Shown: piece by piece, positions 18,775 through 27,268 of the stretch | Layout: each line of letters opens with the position of its first letter | How positions within the stretch are numbered: the first letter of the stretch is position 1 | Made by a program: the position numbers and the translations under genes | Notes under the pieces: model-generated | The model's database searches: none | What the model was told of the DNA's origin: nothing | What the model saw: only the letters and a program-made list of their open reading frames with translations | NCBI GenBank assembly: GCA_014381785.1 | Contig: JACNKZ010000029.1 | Coordinates: 1-55,106, forward strand | DNA from: Kiritimatiellota bacterium | GTDB taxonomy: Bacteria; Verrucomicrobiota; Kiritimatiellia; Kiritimatiellales; Tichowtungiaceae | DNA length: 55,106 bases | Direction of reading: 5' to 3'

Positions 18775-19635
18775 TTATAGGTTTGAGCCGCGCCAGTGCA
18801 GTTTCTTGCGCAGGACGGAATAATAGCTGTAGCCCGGGGGATAGAGAAAGTAGACCGGCTTTTCACTGCGGGTGATGCGCACGGTGTCGCCCGGAGAAAG
18901 CTCATCGACGTCCTGCCCGTCAACGGAGAAAATCAACGCCTTGTGAGAGGTCTGCACAGAGATTTCAATCACACTGGAGCCGGGAAGCACCAGCGGGCGG
19001 TTGCTGAGTGTGTGCGGGCAGATCAGATTGATGCCGAAGACATTGGTGCCGGGCTGAAGGATCGGCCCGCCAGTCGAAAGGGCGTGGCCGGTGCTTCCGG
19101 CCGGGGTGCTCACGATCAATCCGTCGCAGGCGAAGGAGCTGATCGGCTCGCCGTCGACCGTCAGGTCGAGCGTTACCATGCGCGAGGATCCGCCGAAAGC
19201 GATGACCACATCGTTGAGAACCCGGCGGGTGGGGCCGGCGTTGCCGTCGCGCACAACGGTGCAGTCCGCCGCCATCCGTGCGGCGGAGGTGCAGTGTTCC
19301 GAATGCAGTGCGGCGAGCGTCGCCTCCAGATTGTCTTCACTGACCGACGTCAGGAATCCGAGGCTGCCGAGGTTGATTCCAAGGATTGGAACGGTTGCGC
19401 CTTCCAGGAGCTTGGCGCAGAACAGCACGGTGCCGTCGCCGCCCATGGCGAGCAGAACGTCGACGGTGGCGGCGAACTGCTCGAAGTCAATAACGGTGGC
19501 GGCGGGCAGGTGTTGAGCCGAGGCCTCATCGGCGAACAGCGACCAGCCCAGCTCGTCCGCTTTGCGGGCGAGCCGTTCGAAGACGTCCGCGGCGTGCGGG
19601 CGTTTAGAGTTTGCAATAACGCCGACTTTTTTCAT
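18775..19635 (-). CDS. nadK: NAD kinase
   Basis: This 286-residue ATP-dependent NAD kinase makes NADP. It has the diagnostic LLAMGGDGTVLF, then TVVRDGNAGPTRRVLNDVVIAFG (NE/D-like region), DGLIVSTPAGSTGHALSTGG and a C-terminal VDGQ. ATG 19635 gives MKKVGVIANSKRP, the usual NadK start; the 12 preceding codons are not conserved. No strong Shine-Dalgarno site. It is the first gene of a minus-strand cluster with lgt and pyrC. Confidence 0.94.
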   Translation of the reverse strand: MKKVGVIANSKRPHAADVFERLARKADELGWSLFADEASAQHLPAATVIDFEQFAATVDVLLAMGGDGTVLFCAKLLEGATVPILGINLGSLGFLTSVSEDNLEATLAALHSEHCTSAARMAADCTVVRDGNAGPTRRVLNDVVIAFGGSSRMVTLDLTVDGEPISSFACDGLIVSTPAGSTGHALSTGGPILQPGTNVFGINLICPHTLSNRPLVLPGSSVIEISVQTSHKALIFSVDGQDVDELSPGDTVRITRSEKPVYFLYPPGYSYYSVLRKKLHWRGSNL

Positions 19636-19686
19636 AACTTGGATTGTTACCGCGACCCTTCGGCCGCACAAGGATTATTTAAAAGC

Positions 19687-19800
19687 ATGAGCCGTAAAAT
19701 GATTGTCACACGCTGCGACCGCACATCCGTGCGGAACGCCGGTTCGACATTCACCTTGCTGCGCCGCCGCGGCATGATAATCCTCGGGGAAGATGCCTGA
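19687..19800 (+). CDS. Possible 37-residue small protein ahead of the flippase
   Basis: A short open frame starting MSRKMIVTRC and ending RGMIILGEDA. AAGGATT lies a suitable distance before the ATG, and its TGA overlaps the ATG of the flippase by one base, an arrangement used elsewhere in this window for coupled genes. It could be a leader peptide or a small real protein. No family is recognised and it may be chance. Confidence 0.3.
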   Translation: MSRKMIVTRCDRTSVRNAGSTFTLLRRRGMIILGEDA

Positions 19801-21389
19801 TGGATATGAACGAACACATGCTGGTAGAAGAGGAAAGGGATGCCTTTTTCTCCCGTCAGGCGATTGCCGGTGTCCCCTGGATGGTTTTCAGCAAAGGCAT
19901 TCTCTTTTTTGTCTACTTCGCCATTTCCGTTTTGCTCGTCCGTTTGCTGGGCGATGTGCAGTACGGCGTGTACGCCATCTGCATAAACATTGCCGAAAGC
20001 GCCGGGATTCTTTGCAGCCTCGGTCTGGTCGCCGCGCTCTTCCGTTTTGTACCCGAGCTGGTTGTGCAGAAGAACTTGGCGGGCCTGAAGCGCCTGCTCT
20101 GGAAGTCGTTGGCCCTGTAGGGTTTTGCGGTCCTGCTGGTCACAATCCTCTTCGTCAGCATCAAGCCGCTGTTTGATCGCTGGTTCGACATCGACTTTCA
20201 CCACTACCTGCTTTTGATCGGGTTTATCATTATAGCTAGACTGATGAAGGACAACGTCTCGGCGGTTGAAACCTCGCTTTTCCGCGTCAAAAACGTCTCC
20301 ATCATGTCGCTGGTTCGCGGGCTCTTGCTGCTCACGCTGGTGGCGGTCGGCCTCACCCTTTCCCCCACCGTCACCACGGCCCTCTCGATTCAGATTGCCA
20401 TCGGCCTCGTCTATGTGGTCGGCGCGGTGCTGATGTTCCGCCACATCTACAGCTTCGACTGGCGCTCCCCGCTCTACGGCATCGGCAGACGCCGCGCCAT
20501 GAGATTTTCCGGCGCCATCACGAGCAGCACCATTTTGAGCATGATGACCATGAAATACACCGAAGTCTTCTTCCTCGGTCTCGTCGTCGCTCCGGAGATC
20601 GTCGGCGCCTACGACCTCGGCTACTCCCTGCCGCCGATGGTCATCTTCTTCATTCCCGATGCGCTGCACATGCTCTTCACCTCCGGCTTTGCCGAAGCCT
20701 ACAGCCGCGACAAAAAGTGCCTGCCGCGCCTCATCAAAGCCTACTACAAAATGCAGATTGCCTTCACCGTGCCGCTGGCCGTCTTCGGCTTCTTCTTTGC
20801 CGTGGTCGCCGTCCGCCTCGTCTACGGCGGACAAATGGCGCTCGCCGGCGGCATCGCCTCCGCCTTCTGCCTCATTCATCTGCTCTCCACTGTCTCCGCG
20901 CCGCTTTCTATGGCGCTCAAAGCCAAAGAAAAAGTGATGGCCTCCATGCCCATCATGATCTTCCAGATTGTCGTCAACCTCGCGCTCGACTGGTGGCTGA
21001 TTATTCATCTCAAAATGGGAACCACCGGCGCGATGATCGCGCTCACCTCCGCGCTCGTCCTCTCCATGCCCGTCCGGATCATCATCATCCGCCGGATCCT
21101 CGGCGGCATCTACTTCCCCATCGCCTACATGCTTCGTATGGGCATCAGCCTCTTCGCGCTGGCCGGCTCCTTTGCGTGGGTTTCCAACCATTGGAAACTT
21201 TTGGAACGGTTCGAGACCGACTGGATGAACCTCATCACCCTGTTTGCGCTCGGCGGCCTCTACATGGCCTGCTACCTCATCGCCATCCGCTTCCTGCGCC
21301 TTATCCGCGAAGAGGATTTAGCCGACTTCCGCGCGCTGGGCATCAATCCGCTCAACAAAATCTTCGACCTGCTCAGCCCGCGCCGCTAG
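19800..21389 (+). pseudogene. Polysaccharide/oligosaccharide flippase (MATE-like) interrupted by one TAG codon
   Basis: One reading frame of 530 codons is split only by TAG at 20118-20120. Before it: 106 residues including membrane segments FSKGILFFVYFAISVLLVRL and GVYAICINIAESAG. After it, the same frame continues directly with GFAVLLVTILFVSIKPLFD and about ten further membrane segments to the natural stop. The layout is that of Wzx/RfbX-type polysaccharide exporters, which flip lipid-linked sugars. No frameshift or deletion is evident, so a single base change (or a base-call error) explains it. A palindromic repeat at 21181-21197 is translated as SNHWKLL. No glycosyltransferases are adjacent. 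Confidence 0.8.
21181..21197. repeat. Palindromic repeat inside the flippase gene
   Basis: TTTCCAACCATTGGAAA, a perfect 7-base inverted repeat with a 3-base centre, translated in frame as SNHWK. Confidence 0.85.
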
Positions 21390-21628
21390 AGAGTAGGAGA
21401 GCGGAAGAGTGGAGTAAGGGAGTAGTGGAGTATTGGAAAATCCCCTTTTCGTGTGTTTTGTGTATTTCGTGGTTCAATCTGATCCTGTTTTGTTGCTCGG
21501 AATCTGAGTTTATCCGTGGGGAAAAATGCTCCTGCATCCTGCGATGTCTTGAGTTTATCTGCGCTTAAATCTTCCAAACCCTGGAACTTTCCGCTATTCG
21601 TGTTGCTTGTTTTCCCGAAGGAATTTCT
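21390..21628. repeat. Intergenic region made of repeats before hisF
   Basis: It contains a GGAGTAGTGGAGTATTGG-type tract (21391-21437), a TTCGTGTGTTTTGTGTATTTCGTGG-type tract (21447-21480; only part quoted by position) and a palindrome variant TTCCAAACCCTGGAA (21572-21586). hisF has AAGGAA before its ATG. No gene is seen here. Confidence 0.6.
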
Positions 21629-22399
21629 ATGTTAGCCAAACGAATTATACCCTGTCTCGACGTCACCGGCGGCCGCGTGGTCAAAGGCGTGCAGTTTGTC
21701 GACCTGATCGACGCGGGCGACCCCGTTGAATGCGCCAAAGCCTACGAAGCGCAGGGCGCGGACGAACTCACCTTCCTCGACATCACCGCCTCAAGCGACG
21801 GGCGTGACACCATGGTCGACATTGTCCGCCGCTGCGCCGAGCAGGTCTTTATGCCGCTCACCGTCGGCGGCGGCATCCGCACCGCCGCCGATGTGCGCAA
21901 AATGCTCAACGCCGGGGCCGACAAAGTCTCCTTCAACACCGCCGCCATCAACAACCCGGAAATTCTCAACGAATGCTCCGAGCAGTTCGGCGCGCAGTGC
22001 ACCGTGCTCGCCATCGACGCGCGCCGCAACGATCCCAACGATCCGTCGCAAGGCTGGACCGTCTACACGCACGGCGGACGCAACCCCACCGAACTCGATG
22101 CGGTTGAATGGGCGAAAGAAGGGGTGGCCCGCGGCGCGGGCGAAATTCTGCTCACCAGCATGGATGCCGACGGCACCAAAGACGGCTACGATCTCGAACT
22201 CACCCGCGCGGTGTCTGACGCCGTCGGCGTTCCCGTCATCGCCTCCGGCGGCGCGGGAACGGTGCAGCACATGGTCGACGCAGTAACGGAAGGAAAAGCT
22301 GACGCGGTACTGGCCGCCTCCATCTTTCACTTCGGCGAATTCACCATCCGCGAAGTCAAAGAACAGATGCGTGCCAAAGGCGTGACGGTTAGGTTGTAA
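21629..22399 (+). CDS. hisF: Imidazole glycerol phosphate synthase, cyclase subunit
   Basis: This 256-residue TIM barrel joins PRFAR cleavage with ammonia from HisH to make IGP and AICAR in histidine synthesis. It starts [20 protein letters not shown] (catalytic Asp in PCLDV) and carries [32 protein letters not shown] (second catalytic Asp region) and [15 protein letters not shown]. Length is exactly typical. No other his genes are adjacent; it is flanked by repeats and appears to be a single-gene unit. Confidence 0.97.
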   Translation: MLAKRIIPCLDVTGGRVVKGVQFVDLIDAGDPVECAKAYEAQGADELTFLDITASSDGRDTMVDIVRRCAEQVFMPLTVGGGIRTAADVRKMLNAGADKVSFNTAAINNPEILNECSEQFGAQCTVLAIDARRNDPNDPSQGWTVYTHGGRNPTELDAVEWAKEGVARGAGEILLTSMDADGTKDGYDLELTRAVSDAVGVPVIASGGAGTVQHMVDAVTEGKADAVLAASIFHFGEFTIREVKEQMRAKGVTVRL

Positions 22400-22993
22400 C
22401 GGTGCGGGTCAGGTTTTAACCACCCGCTTCGTTAGAGACAACAGCCGAGCAAGTCAGAGTTCTTTTTCTCGGAAGTCTTTCGGACTCCCTCTAGCGTGCC
22501 ACGCCGCAGCCTTAGCGGAGGCGGGCGAAGCGGGTAGTGAAATTCCCCCTACCTGTTGATCCCGTTTTTGCGGTTTCTGTGTTCTTTTGCGGTTAAAATC
22601 TGAAAACGGAGATCCAGTGTTTGATCTTTGTGTCTTCGCGTCTTAGCGGTCAGAACCCGCCGCCGTATGGAGTGCTGATCTGGAACGGTTTTTATGACCG
22701 CGAAGGCGCTAAGAAGCAAAGGAGAGGGCGTTTCCAATGTTTGGAAAAAAAGACGGGTGAAGGCTCAGTCTTCTTCTAATGTTTGGAAAAACGTCGTGGC
22801 GAAGGGTTGGCATGGCGGACGGTGCGGGTCAGTCATTGCCACGAAAAGTCACAACATCATAATAATCCCGTTTTCGTGTGCTTTTGTGTTTTTGCGGCTA
22901 TCCATTCCCTGTGGTCGAGTGAAAAAACGGGAGTGCGGAACGGGGCGGATGGTTAGTTCGTTTGGCGCGGATATTGCTTCGTATACAGGGACT
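22400..22993. other. 594-base repeat-rich intergenic region hisF-omp
   Basis: No credible gene. Contents in order: a spaced inverted repeat CACCCGCTTCG (22421-22431) with CGAAGCGGGTAG (22526-22537), possibly a folded RNA or small element; three tracts of the TTTGTGTTTTTGCGG family (22564-22602, 22621-22656, 22870-22902); the composite double-palindrome repeat (22731-22790); and one copy of the GGCGAAGGGTTGGCATGGCGG repeat (22798-22822). The barrel gene promoter must be near 22900-22980. Confidence 0.6.
22731..22790. repeat. Composite repeat, second copy
   Basis: TTTCCAATGTTTGGAAAAAA (22731-22750), then GGTGAAGGCTCAGTCTTC, then TTCTAATGTTTGGAAAA. Same architecture as 37043-37104 and, inverted, 10489-10546. 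Confidence 0.8.
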
Positions 22994-23629
22994 ATGTCAT
23001 TTGTTATTAAAAAACTCCTTTTCGTTCTATTTTTGAGTTCCGTTGTTTCTCTCGAGGCGCGGGCGGCTTCTCCTTATCTCCGCGCGGGCGGCGGGGTTTC
23101 GGTTCCAGCTGATGTGCGCCTATACAGCATAGATGTTGAGGTGGGTGAGCTGAAGCAGAAGACAGGAACCGTTTTTGAAATGGCTGTTGGCCTGATTTCT
23201 GAAAAACTTCCCATTCGCGCTGAGTTATCATTTTCGAGAATTGAGAACAGCCTGGAGACGCTGATTATAGAGGAGCAGTTGGGAAAAGTGTCGCGCCCGG
23301 TTCGGGGCAATGTGGTTGTTTCCAGTCTGATGGCCAACCTGCAGTATGATATTTCAACCGGAACCGCTCTGACTCCGTATATAAAGGCGGGGATTGGCGG
23401 GGCGGACATTTCCATCGAAATTGATGGCATAGTCACGTGGAGCGATCTGGTTCTTGCCGGGCAGGTCGGTGGCGGGCTTGCTTATGAGGTGAGCGAAAAC
23501 CTCAGTCTGGATCTGGGCTATACGTATATTGTGTCGGATCGAACCTCGGAAGAGCTGATCGGCGGGCTCCCCGTCGGTGTGGAGTATAACGGGCATATCG
23601 TTCAGTTCGGGGTTTGTTATCAGTTCTGA
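22994..23629 (+). CDS. Outer-membrane beta-barrel protein (OmpA/opacity-like)
   Basis: This 211-residue protein has a Sec signal peptide (VIKKLLFVLFLSSVVSLEARA, cleavage after ARA). About eight alternating beta strands follow, such as YLRAGGGVSVPADVRLYS, GTVFEMAVGL, IRAELSFSRIEN, LMANLQYDIS, LTPYIKAGIG and LSLDLGYTYIV. It ends in the terminal aromatic strand VQFGVCYQF. This is the pattern of small 8-strand barrels; no periplasmic domain follows. AGGGA lies before ATG 22994, and the longer upstream open frame is repeat sequence. Role unknown; envelope or adhesion is likely. Confidence 0.75.
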   Translation: MSFVIKKLLFVLFLSSVVSLEARAASPYLRAGGGVSVPADVRLYSIDVEVGELKQKTGTVFEMAVGLISEKLPIRAELSFSRIENSLETLIIEEQLGKVSRPVRGNVVVSSLMANLQYDISTGTALTPYIKAGIGGADISIEIDGIVTWSDLVLAGQVGGGLAYEVSENLSLDLGYTYIVSDRTSEELIGGLPVGVEYNGHIVQFGVCYQF

Positions 23630-23733
23630 TGAACCCTGCGCGCGCTTTTTCGTCACATCCGTGCCGATGTTTTTGCCTGCTGAGAAAACGGCATAGCGAA
23701 GGGCTGGCATGGCGGGGAGGGAGATCATGCTCG

Positions 23734-23826
23734 TTTTTCACAGAAGGTAACAAAGAGAATGAAGTAAGATTCCGGCAATACTCAACGGCAGGGTGCTTTG
23801 TTTCCTTCGTTCCCTTCTGTAAAAAA
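23734..23826. repeat. Spaced inverted repeat, ACAGAAGG family, copy 1
   Basis: Left arm TTTTTCACAGAAGGTAAC (from 23734) and right arm ending CCCTTCTGTAAAAAA (to 23826) are imperfect inverted copies about 30 bases each, with about 30 bases between them. The sister copy is at 32600-32703. Confidence 0.7.
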
Positions 23827-23937
23827 TGAATAAAAAAACCCGCATAGCTGGAATGGCGGGACAAGATGGTTGCGAAACCATACCTTGCAAGGTGTGGTTT
23901 AGGGGGAGAAGTTCCAGGCATTAGAAGAGAGGGGTAG

Positions 23938-23997
23938 GGCGACCTCTCCGAGGGAGCCGCCGAGCTTGAGCATCGGTTCACTCGGAGAGGTCGCCCC
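23938..23997. repeat. REP-like inverted repeat, copy 2
   Basis: GGGCGACCTCTCCGAG (23938-23953) pairs perfectly with CTCGGAGAGGTCGCCC, with GAGCC/GGTTC inside. Related to 10558-10619. Confidence 0.8.
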
Positions 23998-24142
23998 ACC
24001 TTGGGAAACCTCTGTTTTGCGTTCTTTGAGCTCTTTTGTGGCCAAATTTAAAAACGTCTTGGCGAAGGGCTGGCATGGCGGGGAGGGGGTGTGTATATTC
24101 CTCTCCTGATTTTCAACATCTTAATTTTCCAAAGGATTCCCC

Positions 24143-25237
24143 ATGTCATTTGAAAGCGGCTCTGTGAGCCTTCGCATGTTTTATGTTCCCAAAGAACTGC
24201 CGGACGATATTCTGGAGCGGTTCGCCGAACATACCATCGGCTCGGTCGACACCCTGCGCGACGAGGAAATCCACGGCTGGGTCGGTCCGCGTCATCTGCT
24301 CGACCGCGAAATCTCCGAAGACAACGCGTTGCCGGGCGGCTATCTGCGTCTGACGCTCACACAAGCTCAGCGCAAAATCCCGACCGCGCTGCTGCGCGCC
24401 GAGTGCCGCATCGAAGAAATGGTCTGGATGGCGGCGGAGCAGCGCGACTACATCAACCGCCAGACCCGCAGCGAAATCAAAAAAGAGGTGACCGAAAAGC
24501 TGCTGCCGCAGATGCCGCCGACGCTGAAGGGGATCGATTTTGTTTATGACCGCGCACATGGACTGTTGTATGTCACTGCCATGTCAGAAAAACAGCTCGA
24601 TGCCTTTTTAATTAATTTCACCTTAGTTGCTGGCGTACAGCTGGTCGCCGCCGACCCCGCCGCCATGGCTTGGCAACTGGCGCAAAGCCGCACCGACAGC
24701 TGGCACTCGCTCGGCTTTGCCGCTGATCAGTGGGCCGACTGCGCCCCCGGTCGCGAATTTTTGATGTGGCTGTGGTTCATTTCCGAAGCCAAAGGCGGGG
24801 AAATCAATCTGCCGGAGAGCGGCCCGTTTGCCATGCTGGTCGAAGGCCCGCTACAGTTCGACCAGGAAGAGCAGGGCGAAATCGTCATCCGCAAAGGCGA
24901 GCCGATGGTCAGCGCCGAAACGCGCGCCGCACTGCTCAGCGGCAAAAAACTGCGCCGCGCCAAACTGACGCTCGCGCGCGGCGAAGAAATCTGGAACTGC
25001 ACCCTCGATGCTGACGAATTTATCTTCCGTGGCCTCAAATTGCCCAAAACTGAGGCCTACGATGTGCTCGGCAAGTTCACCGAGCGCATGGAGTTTCTTG
25101 AAACCTTCCGTATCGCCTTTGGCGAGCTCTACAAACAGTTCGTTGAGCAGCGCGACAGCGATGCCGCCCGCGAAAACCTGCGCACCGAAATGCGCGAATG
25201 GATCCGCACCCGCCCGGCCCGCAAGACCGAAGATTGA
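24143..25237 (+). CDS. rdgC: RdgC-like recombination-associated protein
   Basis: This 364-residue protein resembles RdgC, a ring-shaped DNA-binding protein that limits RecA. Supporting segments: RMFYVPKELP near the start, HGWVGPRHLLD, the basic central helix TRSEIKKEVTEKLLPQMPPT followed by LKGIDFVYDRAHGLLYVTAM, and late IWNCTLDADEFIFRGLKLP. Gene order and strand layout match RdgC (conserved KEV..LLP block, then I..D...G.L.V strand). It is somewhat longer than E. coli RdgC (303). AAAGGA lies before the ATG. Assignment is by pattern, not by strong identity. Confidence 0.65.
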   Translation: MSFESGSVSLRMFYVPKELPDDILERFAEHTIGSVDTLRDEEIHGWVGPRHLLDREISEDNALPGGYLRLTLTQAQRKIPTALLRAECRIEEMVWMAAEQRDYINRQTRSEIKKEVTEKLLPQMPPTLKGIDFVYDRAHGLLYVTAMSEKQLDAFLINFTLVAGVQLVAADPAAMAWQLAQSRTDSWHSLGFAADQWADCAPGREFLMWLWFISEAKGGEINLPESGPFAMLVEGPLQFDQEEQGEIVIRKGEPMVSAETRAALLSGKKLRRAKLTLARGEEIWNCTLDADEFIFRGLKLPKTEAYDVLGKFTERMEFLETFRIAFGELYKQFVEQRDSDAARENLRTEMREWIRTRPARKTED

Positions 25238-25256
25238 TCCGGCAGGGACTTTTTTT

Positions 25257-25317
25257 GACGGGATTTACAGAATGAACAGGATTTTGTTTTTATCCTGTCG
25301 ATCCTGTAATCCTGTCT
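25257..25317. repeat. Inverted repeat of the ATCCTGT family, copy 2
   Basis: Left arm GACGGGATTTACAGAATGAA (from 25257) and right arm ATCCTGTCGATCCTGTAATC (from 25292) are imperfect inverted copies of about 26 bases. Confidence 0.7.
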
Positions 25318-25339
25318 GAAATTTATAAATAACGAGTTA

Positions 25340-25438
25340 GGCGGACTGACCCTCACCCTGGCGAAAGCCGACAGTGCCGGGATGGAAAACGGCCCGTACC
25401 CGATCCGCTTGAGTGGAGCCGCCGCCTCCGGTTTTTAG
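25340..25438 (+). pseudogene. C-terminal remnant resembling an MBG-type repeat domain
   Basis: The frame reads GGLTLTLAKADSAGMENGPY and then PIRLSGAAASGF before TAG. The PYPIxLSGA pattern resembles the end of MBG (mucin-binding-glycan-like) repeats in bacterial surface proteins. No start codon or upstream domain exists, so it is a fragment. The assignment is weak. Confidence 0.25.
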
Positions 25439-25812
25439 AACCTGACTTGAACAAGGAGCCGACCCTGTTACAAACCCGAACCAAACTGGAATCCGTCTTT
25501 ACGGCGGACAACCGCATCGTCTTTGAATGGGTAGTATGCAGGGAAATACCGCATGATTTTCTGGGACGCCGGGAGGCTTTGAATCGCCCGGCAGCCGCGC
25601 CCCCGCTTCACGGCGGGGAATCTCGCCGCCTGAGCCCGCACGGTTGTTTGAGCGGCATCTTTGCCGACTCGCACATGAAGAAATAAAACCGGCCGTTGAT
25701 CTGTCAGGAAAGCAAAACCCGCTGCGCTTCAACTAGAGAAGAGGCGCAACGGGAATAGGAGTTTTTTTGTCTTTACCTAAACGGGCTTAATGGTTGTTCG
25801 AAAAATTTGATT

Positions 25813-26478
25813 TTAGTCAGCTATGGGTACGGGTTGCTTAATATAGTTCTCCTTGAACTGTTTGAGAAATTCAGAATCTACATCCCAATGTGATTTTTCA
25901 AGAAAGGTTCCTGTTTCCAGCATTAACCAAAGATGCGCGGTTAGGGAGTCAACAAAATGATGATCGTTGGGGTTAAGCTTCCTCGCTATTTCTTTGTCAT
26001 TAATGATCCCGTGGGCATCACAGGTTCCTGCTTTCTCCCATAAATTAAGGTTTTTAACTGCAATGCTCTTTGGGAATTCGGCTCTGTCAATCCTATCCCA
26101 TTTGCTATTTTTAGTGTTGTAGCGATATAGCTTGCTGTTCGAAAGTTTCTCGGTGAAAAACGATTTCGTCCAAATGTAAAAATCGCCCTCATATTTATTA
26201 AGTAACAACCAAATTTCATCGCTTTTCATTGAAATTGTTTTGTTGGCATATTCAAAACTGTATTCATAAGTATGTTTTTTCCCGAAGGAAATATATCCAT
26301 GAAAAATGAACGGGACGGAGGTTCCTCGGGGAGATGTAATTATTTCATTTAAAGTAATAGTTTCTCCGCTGAAGAGCTTTACCGAGTCTGAGTAATGGGA
26401 TGTTTCATATCGAAGGGAGGCGCATCCAAATAACGGCAAACTGAAAATGAGCAAGCCTAGTATCATTTTAGTCTTCAT
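25813..26478 (-). CDS. Lipoprotein, candidate immunity partner of the RHS mini-toxin
   Basis: This 221-residue protein has a lipobox (LLIFSLPLFGC, Cys19) and an otherwise unrecognised, AT-rich and aromatic-rich sequence with YEYSFEYANK, WDRIDRAEF and an alpha-helical tail. No family assigned. Its start overlaps the end of the upstream RHS-core gene by 11 bases, so it is made with it. Position directly after a probable exported hydrolase, plus membrane anchoring in the periplasm, fits an immunity protein; this is inference. It is the last gene of the three-gene cassette. Confidence 0.7.
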   Translation of the reverse strand: MKTKMILGLLIFSLPLFGCASLRYETSHYSDSVKLFSGETITLNEIITSPRGTSVPFIFHGYISFGKKHTYEYSFEYANKTISMKSDEIWLLLNKYEGDFYIWTKSFFTEKLSNSKLYRYNTKNSKWDRIDRAEFPKSIAVKNLNLWEKAGTCDAHGIINDKEIARKLNPNDHHFVDSLTAHLWLMLETGTFLEKSHWDVDSEFLKQFKENYIKQPVPIAD

Positions 26479-27268
26479 CGGAATTATCCTCTTCGAGTTT
26501 TAAGTCCTTAAACTCTGTTCCTGCGCGAACCTCTGGTTTCTCAACGGTGTTCAAGACATTTTCATTTAGGTATGTTTCAACTTCAGGCCATGGCGCATCG
26601 TTTTCTGTTAACTTCATTAAACCAGCCGTGGCGTCGATAGACTGTTGGATTTCAGGCCTAATGTTACCTTCATCATCTTTTAGCCTATCCAGTTCCTTAT
26701 GACGCTCACTTCCATCTTTCAGCTGTTTTTGAGCTTCATAATCGAGAAAGGCCTCAATTTCACCTTCGCTATTTCTATCTGCATGCCCGGGAGCGAAAGT
26801 ATCCTCGACCATGTGGTACAATTTACCTAGGCCATCGCTTCCTCCTTTTTCATACCACTCCTTTGCCTGAGTCATCATTTTATCTCTTGTCTCCTTTGCT
26901 GATCCTCCTACTGCAGTGCTATGCTTGAAATTGTTTTCTTTGTTAAAATGAGATGCACGAATATCTGCTCGTGTGGATGCTCCACGAACGCGGCTCATTC
27001 TTTTGAACACATTCATTTTAACTCCACTCTGTTTTATTGCGTTTTTTGTAATGTATTGATGAACTCTTCCGCCAAAACCTGGCGCCACTCCCCATAAACC
27101 TTGAGGATCAATTTTGTTAATGGGATTACCATGAACATAGCAATATTGATTTGGCCCATCTTGGAATCCGGCTGGGTCTCGGGTCAGAAACGTTCCAGTT
27201 TCTTGGTCCCGATACCCATAAGATACAGAGCAAGATAATAGTAAAAGTAGTATTATGTGTTTTCTCAT
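26468..27268 (-). CDS. Secreted mini-RHS protein with phospholipase C/P1 nuclease-like C-terminal domain
   Basis: 266 residues. Residues 1-18 are a Sec signal (IILLLLLSCSVSYG; LLSC could also be a weak lipobox). Residues 19-58 are only the tip of an RHS core: YRDQETGTFLTRDPAGF, NQYCYVHGNP, then the DPQGL cleavage motif. The large YD-repeat cage is absent. Residues 60-266 resemble zinc-dependent phospholipase C/P1 nuclease: VHQYITKNAI (His70), ASHF (His107) and YHMVEDTFAPGHADRN with His152-x3-Asp156-x5-His162. That spacing equals the His118/Asp122/His128 spacing of the PLC zinc signature. The ATG overlaps the stop of the upstream transglutaminase-like gene. Probably an exported toxin or hydrolase. 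Confidence 0.68.
   Translation of the reverse strand: MRKHIILLLLLSCSVSYGYRDQETGTFLTRDPAGFQDGPNQYCYVHGNPINKIDPQGLWGVAPGFGGRVHQYITKNAIKQSGVKMNVFKRMSRVRGASTRADIRASHFNKENNFKHSTAVGGSAKETRDKMMTQAKEWYEKGGSDGLGKLYHMVEDTFAPGHADRNSEGEIEAFLDYEAQKQLKDGSERHKELDRLKDDEGNIRPEIQQSIDATAGLMKLTENDAPWPEVETYLNENVLNTVEKPEVRAGTEFKDLKLEEDNSDED

Larger units (their letters stand above)
23630..24142. other. 513-base repeat-rich intergenic region omp-rdgC
   Basis: No gene. It contains two copies of GGCGAAGGGCTGGCATGGCG (23695-23723 and 24061-24088), an inverted repeat pair of the ACAGAAGGTAACAAAGAGAA family (23734-23826), a perfect REP-like stem (23938-23997) and a TTTTGCG/TTTTGTGGCC tract (24010-24050). Confidence 0.6.
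25238..25812. other. 575-base region after rdgC with repeat and gene fragments
   Basis: It contains an inverted repeat pair of the ATCCTGT family (25257-25317), a 32-codon open tail that looks like the end of a larger repetitive surface protein (25340-25438), and a 79-codon open frame (25447-25686) with no recognisable family and no good ribosome site. I see no intact gene. Confidence 0.5.

Noticed and set aside
19647-21191. 514-codon open frame on the minus strand
   Set aside because: It is antisense to the flippase; the product is a low-complexity charged shadow (many D, E, H, R, Q), whereas the plus strand shows clear membrane segments.
25447-25686. 79-codon open frame after rdgC
   Set aside because: No family, no ribosome site, and composition like the surrounding debris; too weak to call a gene.
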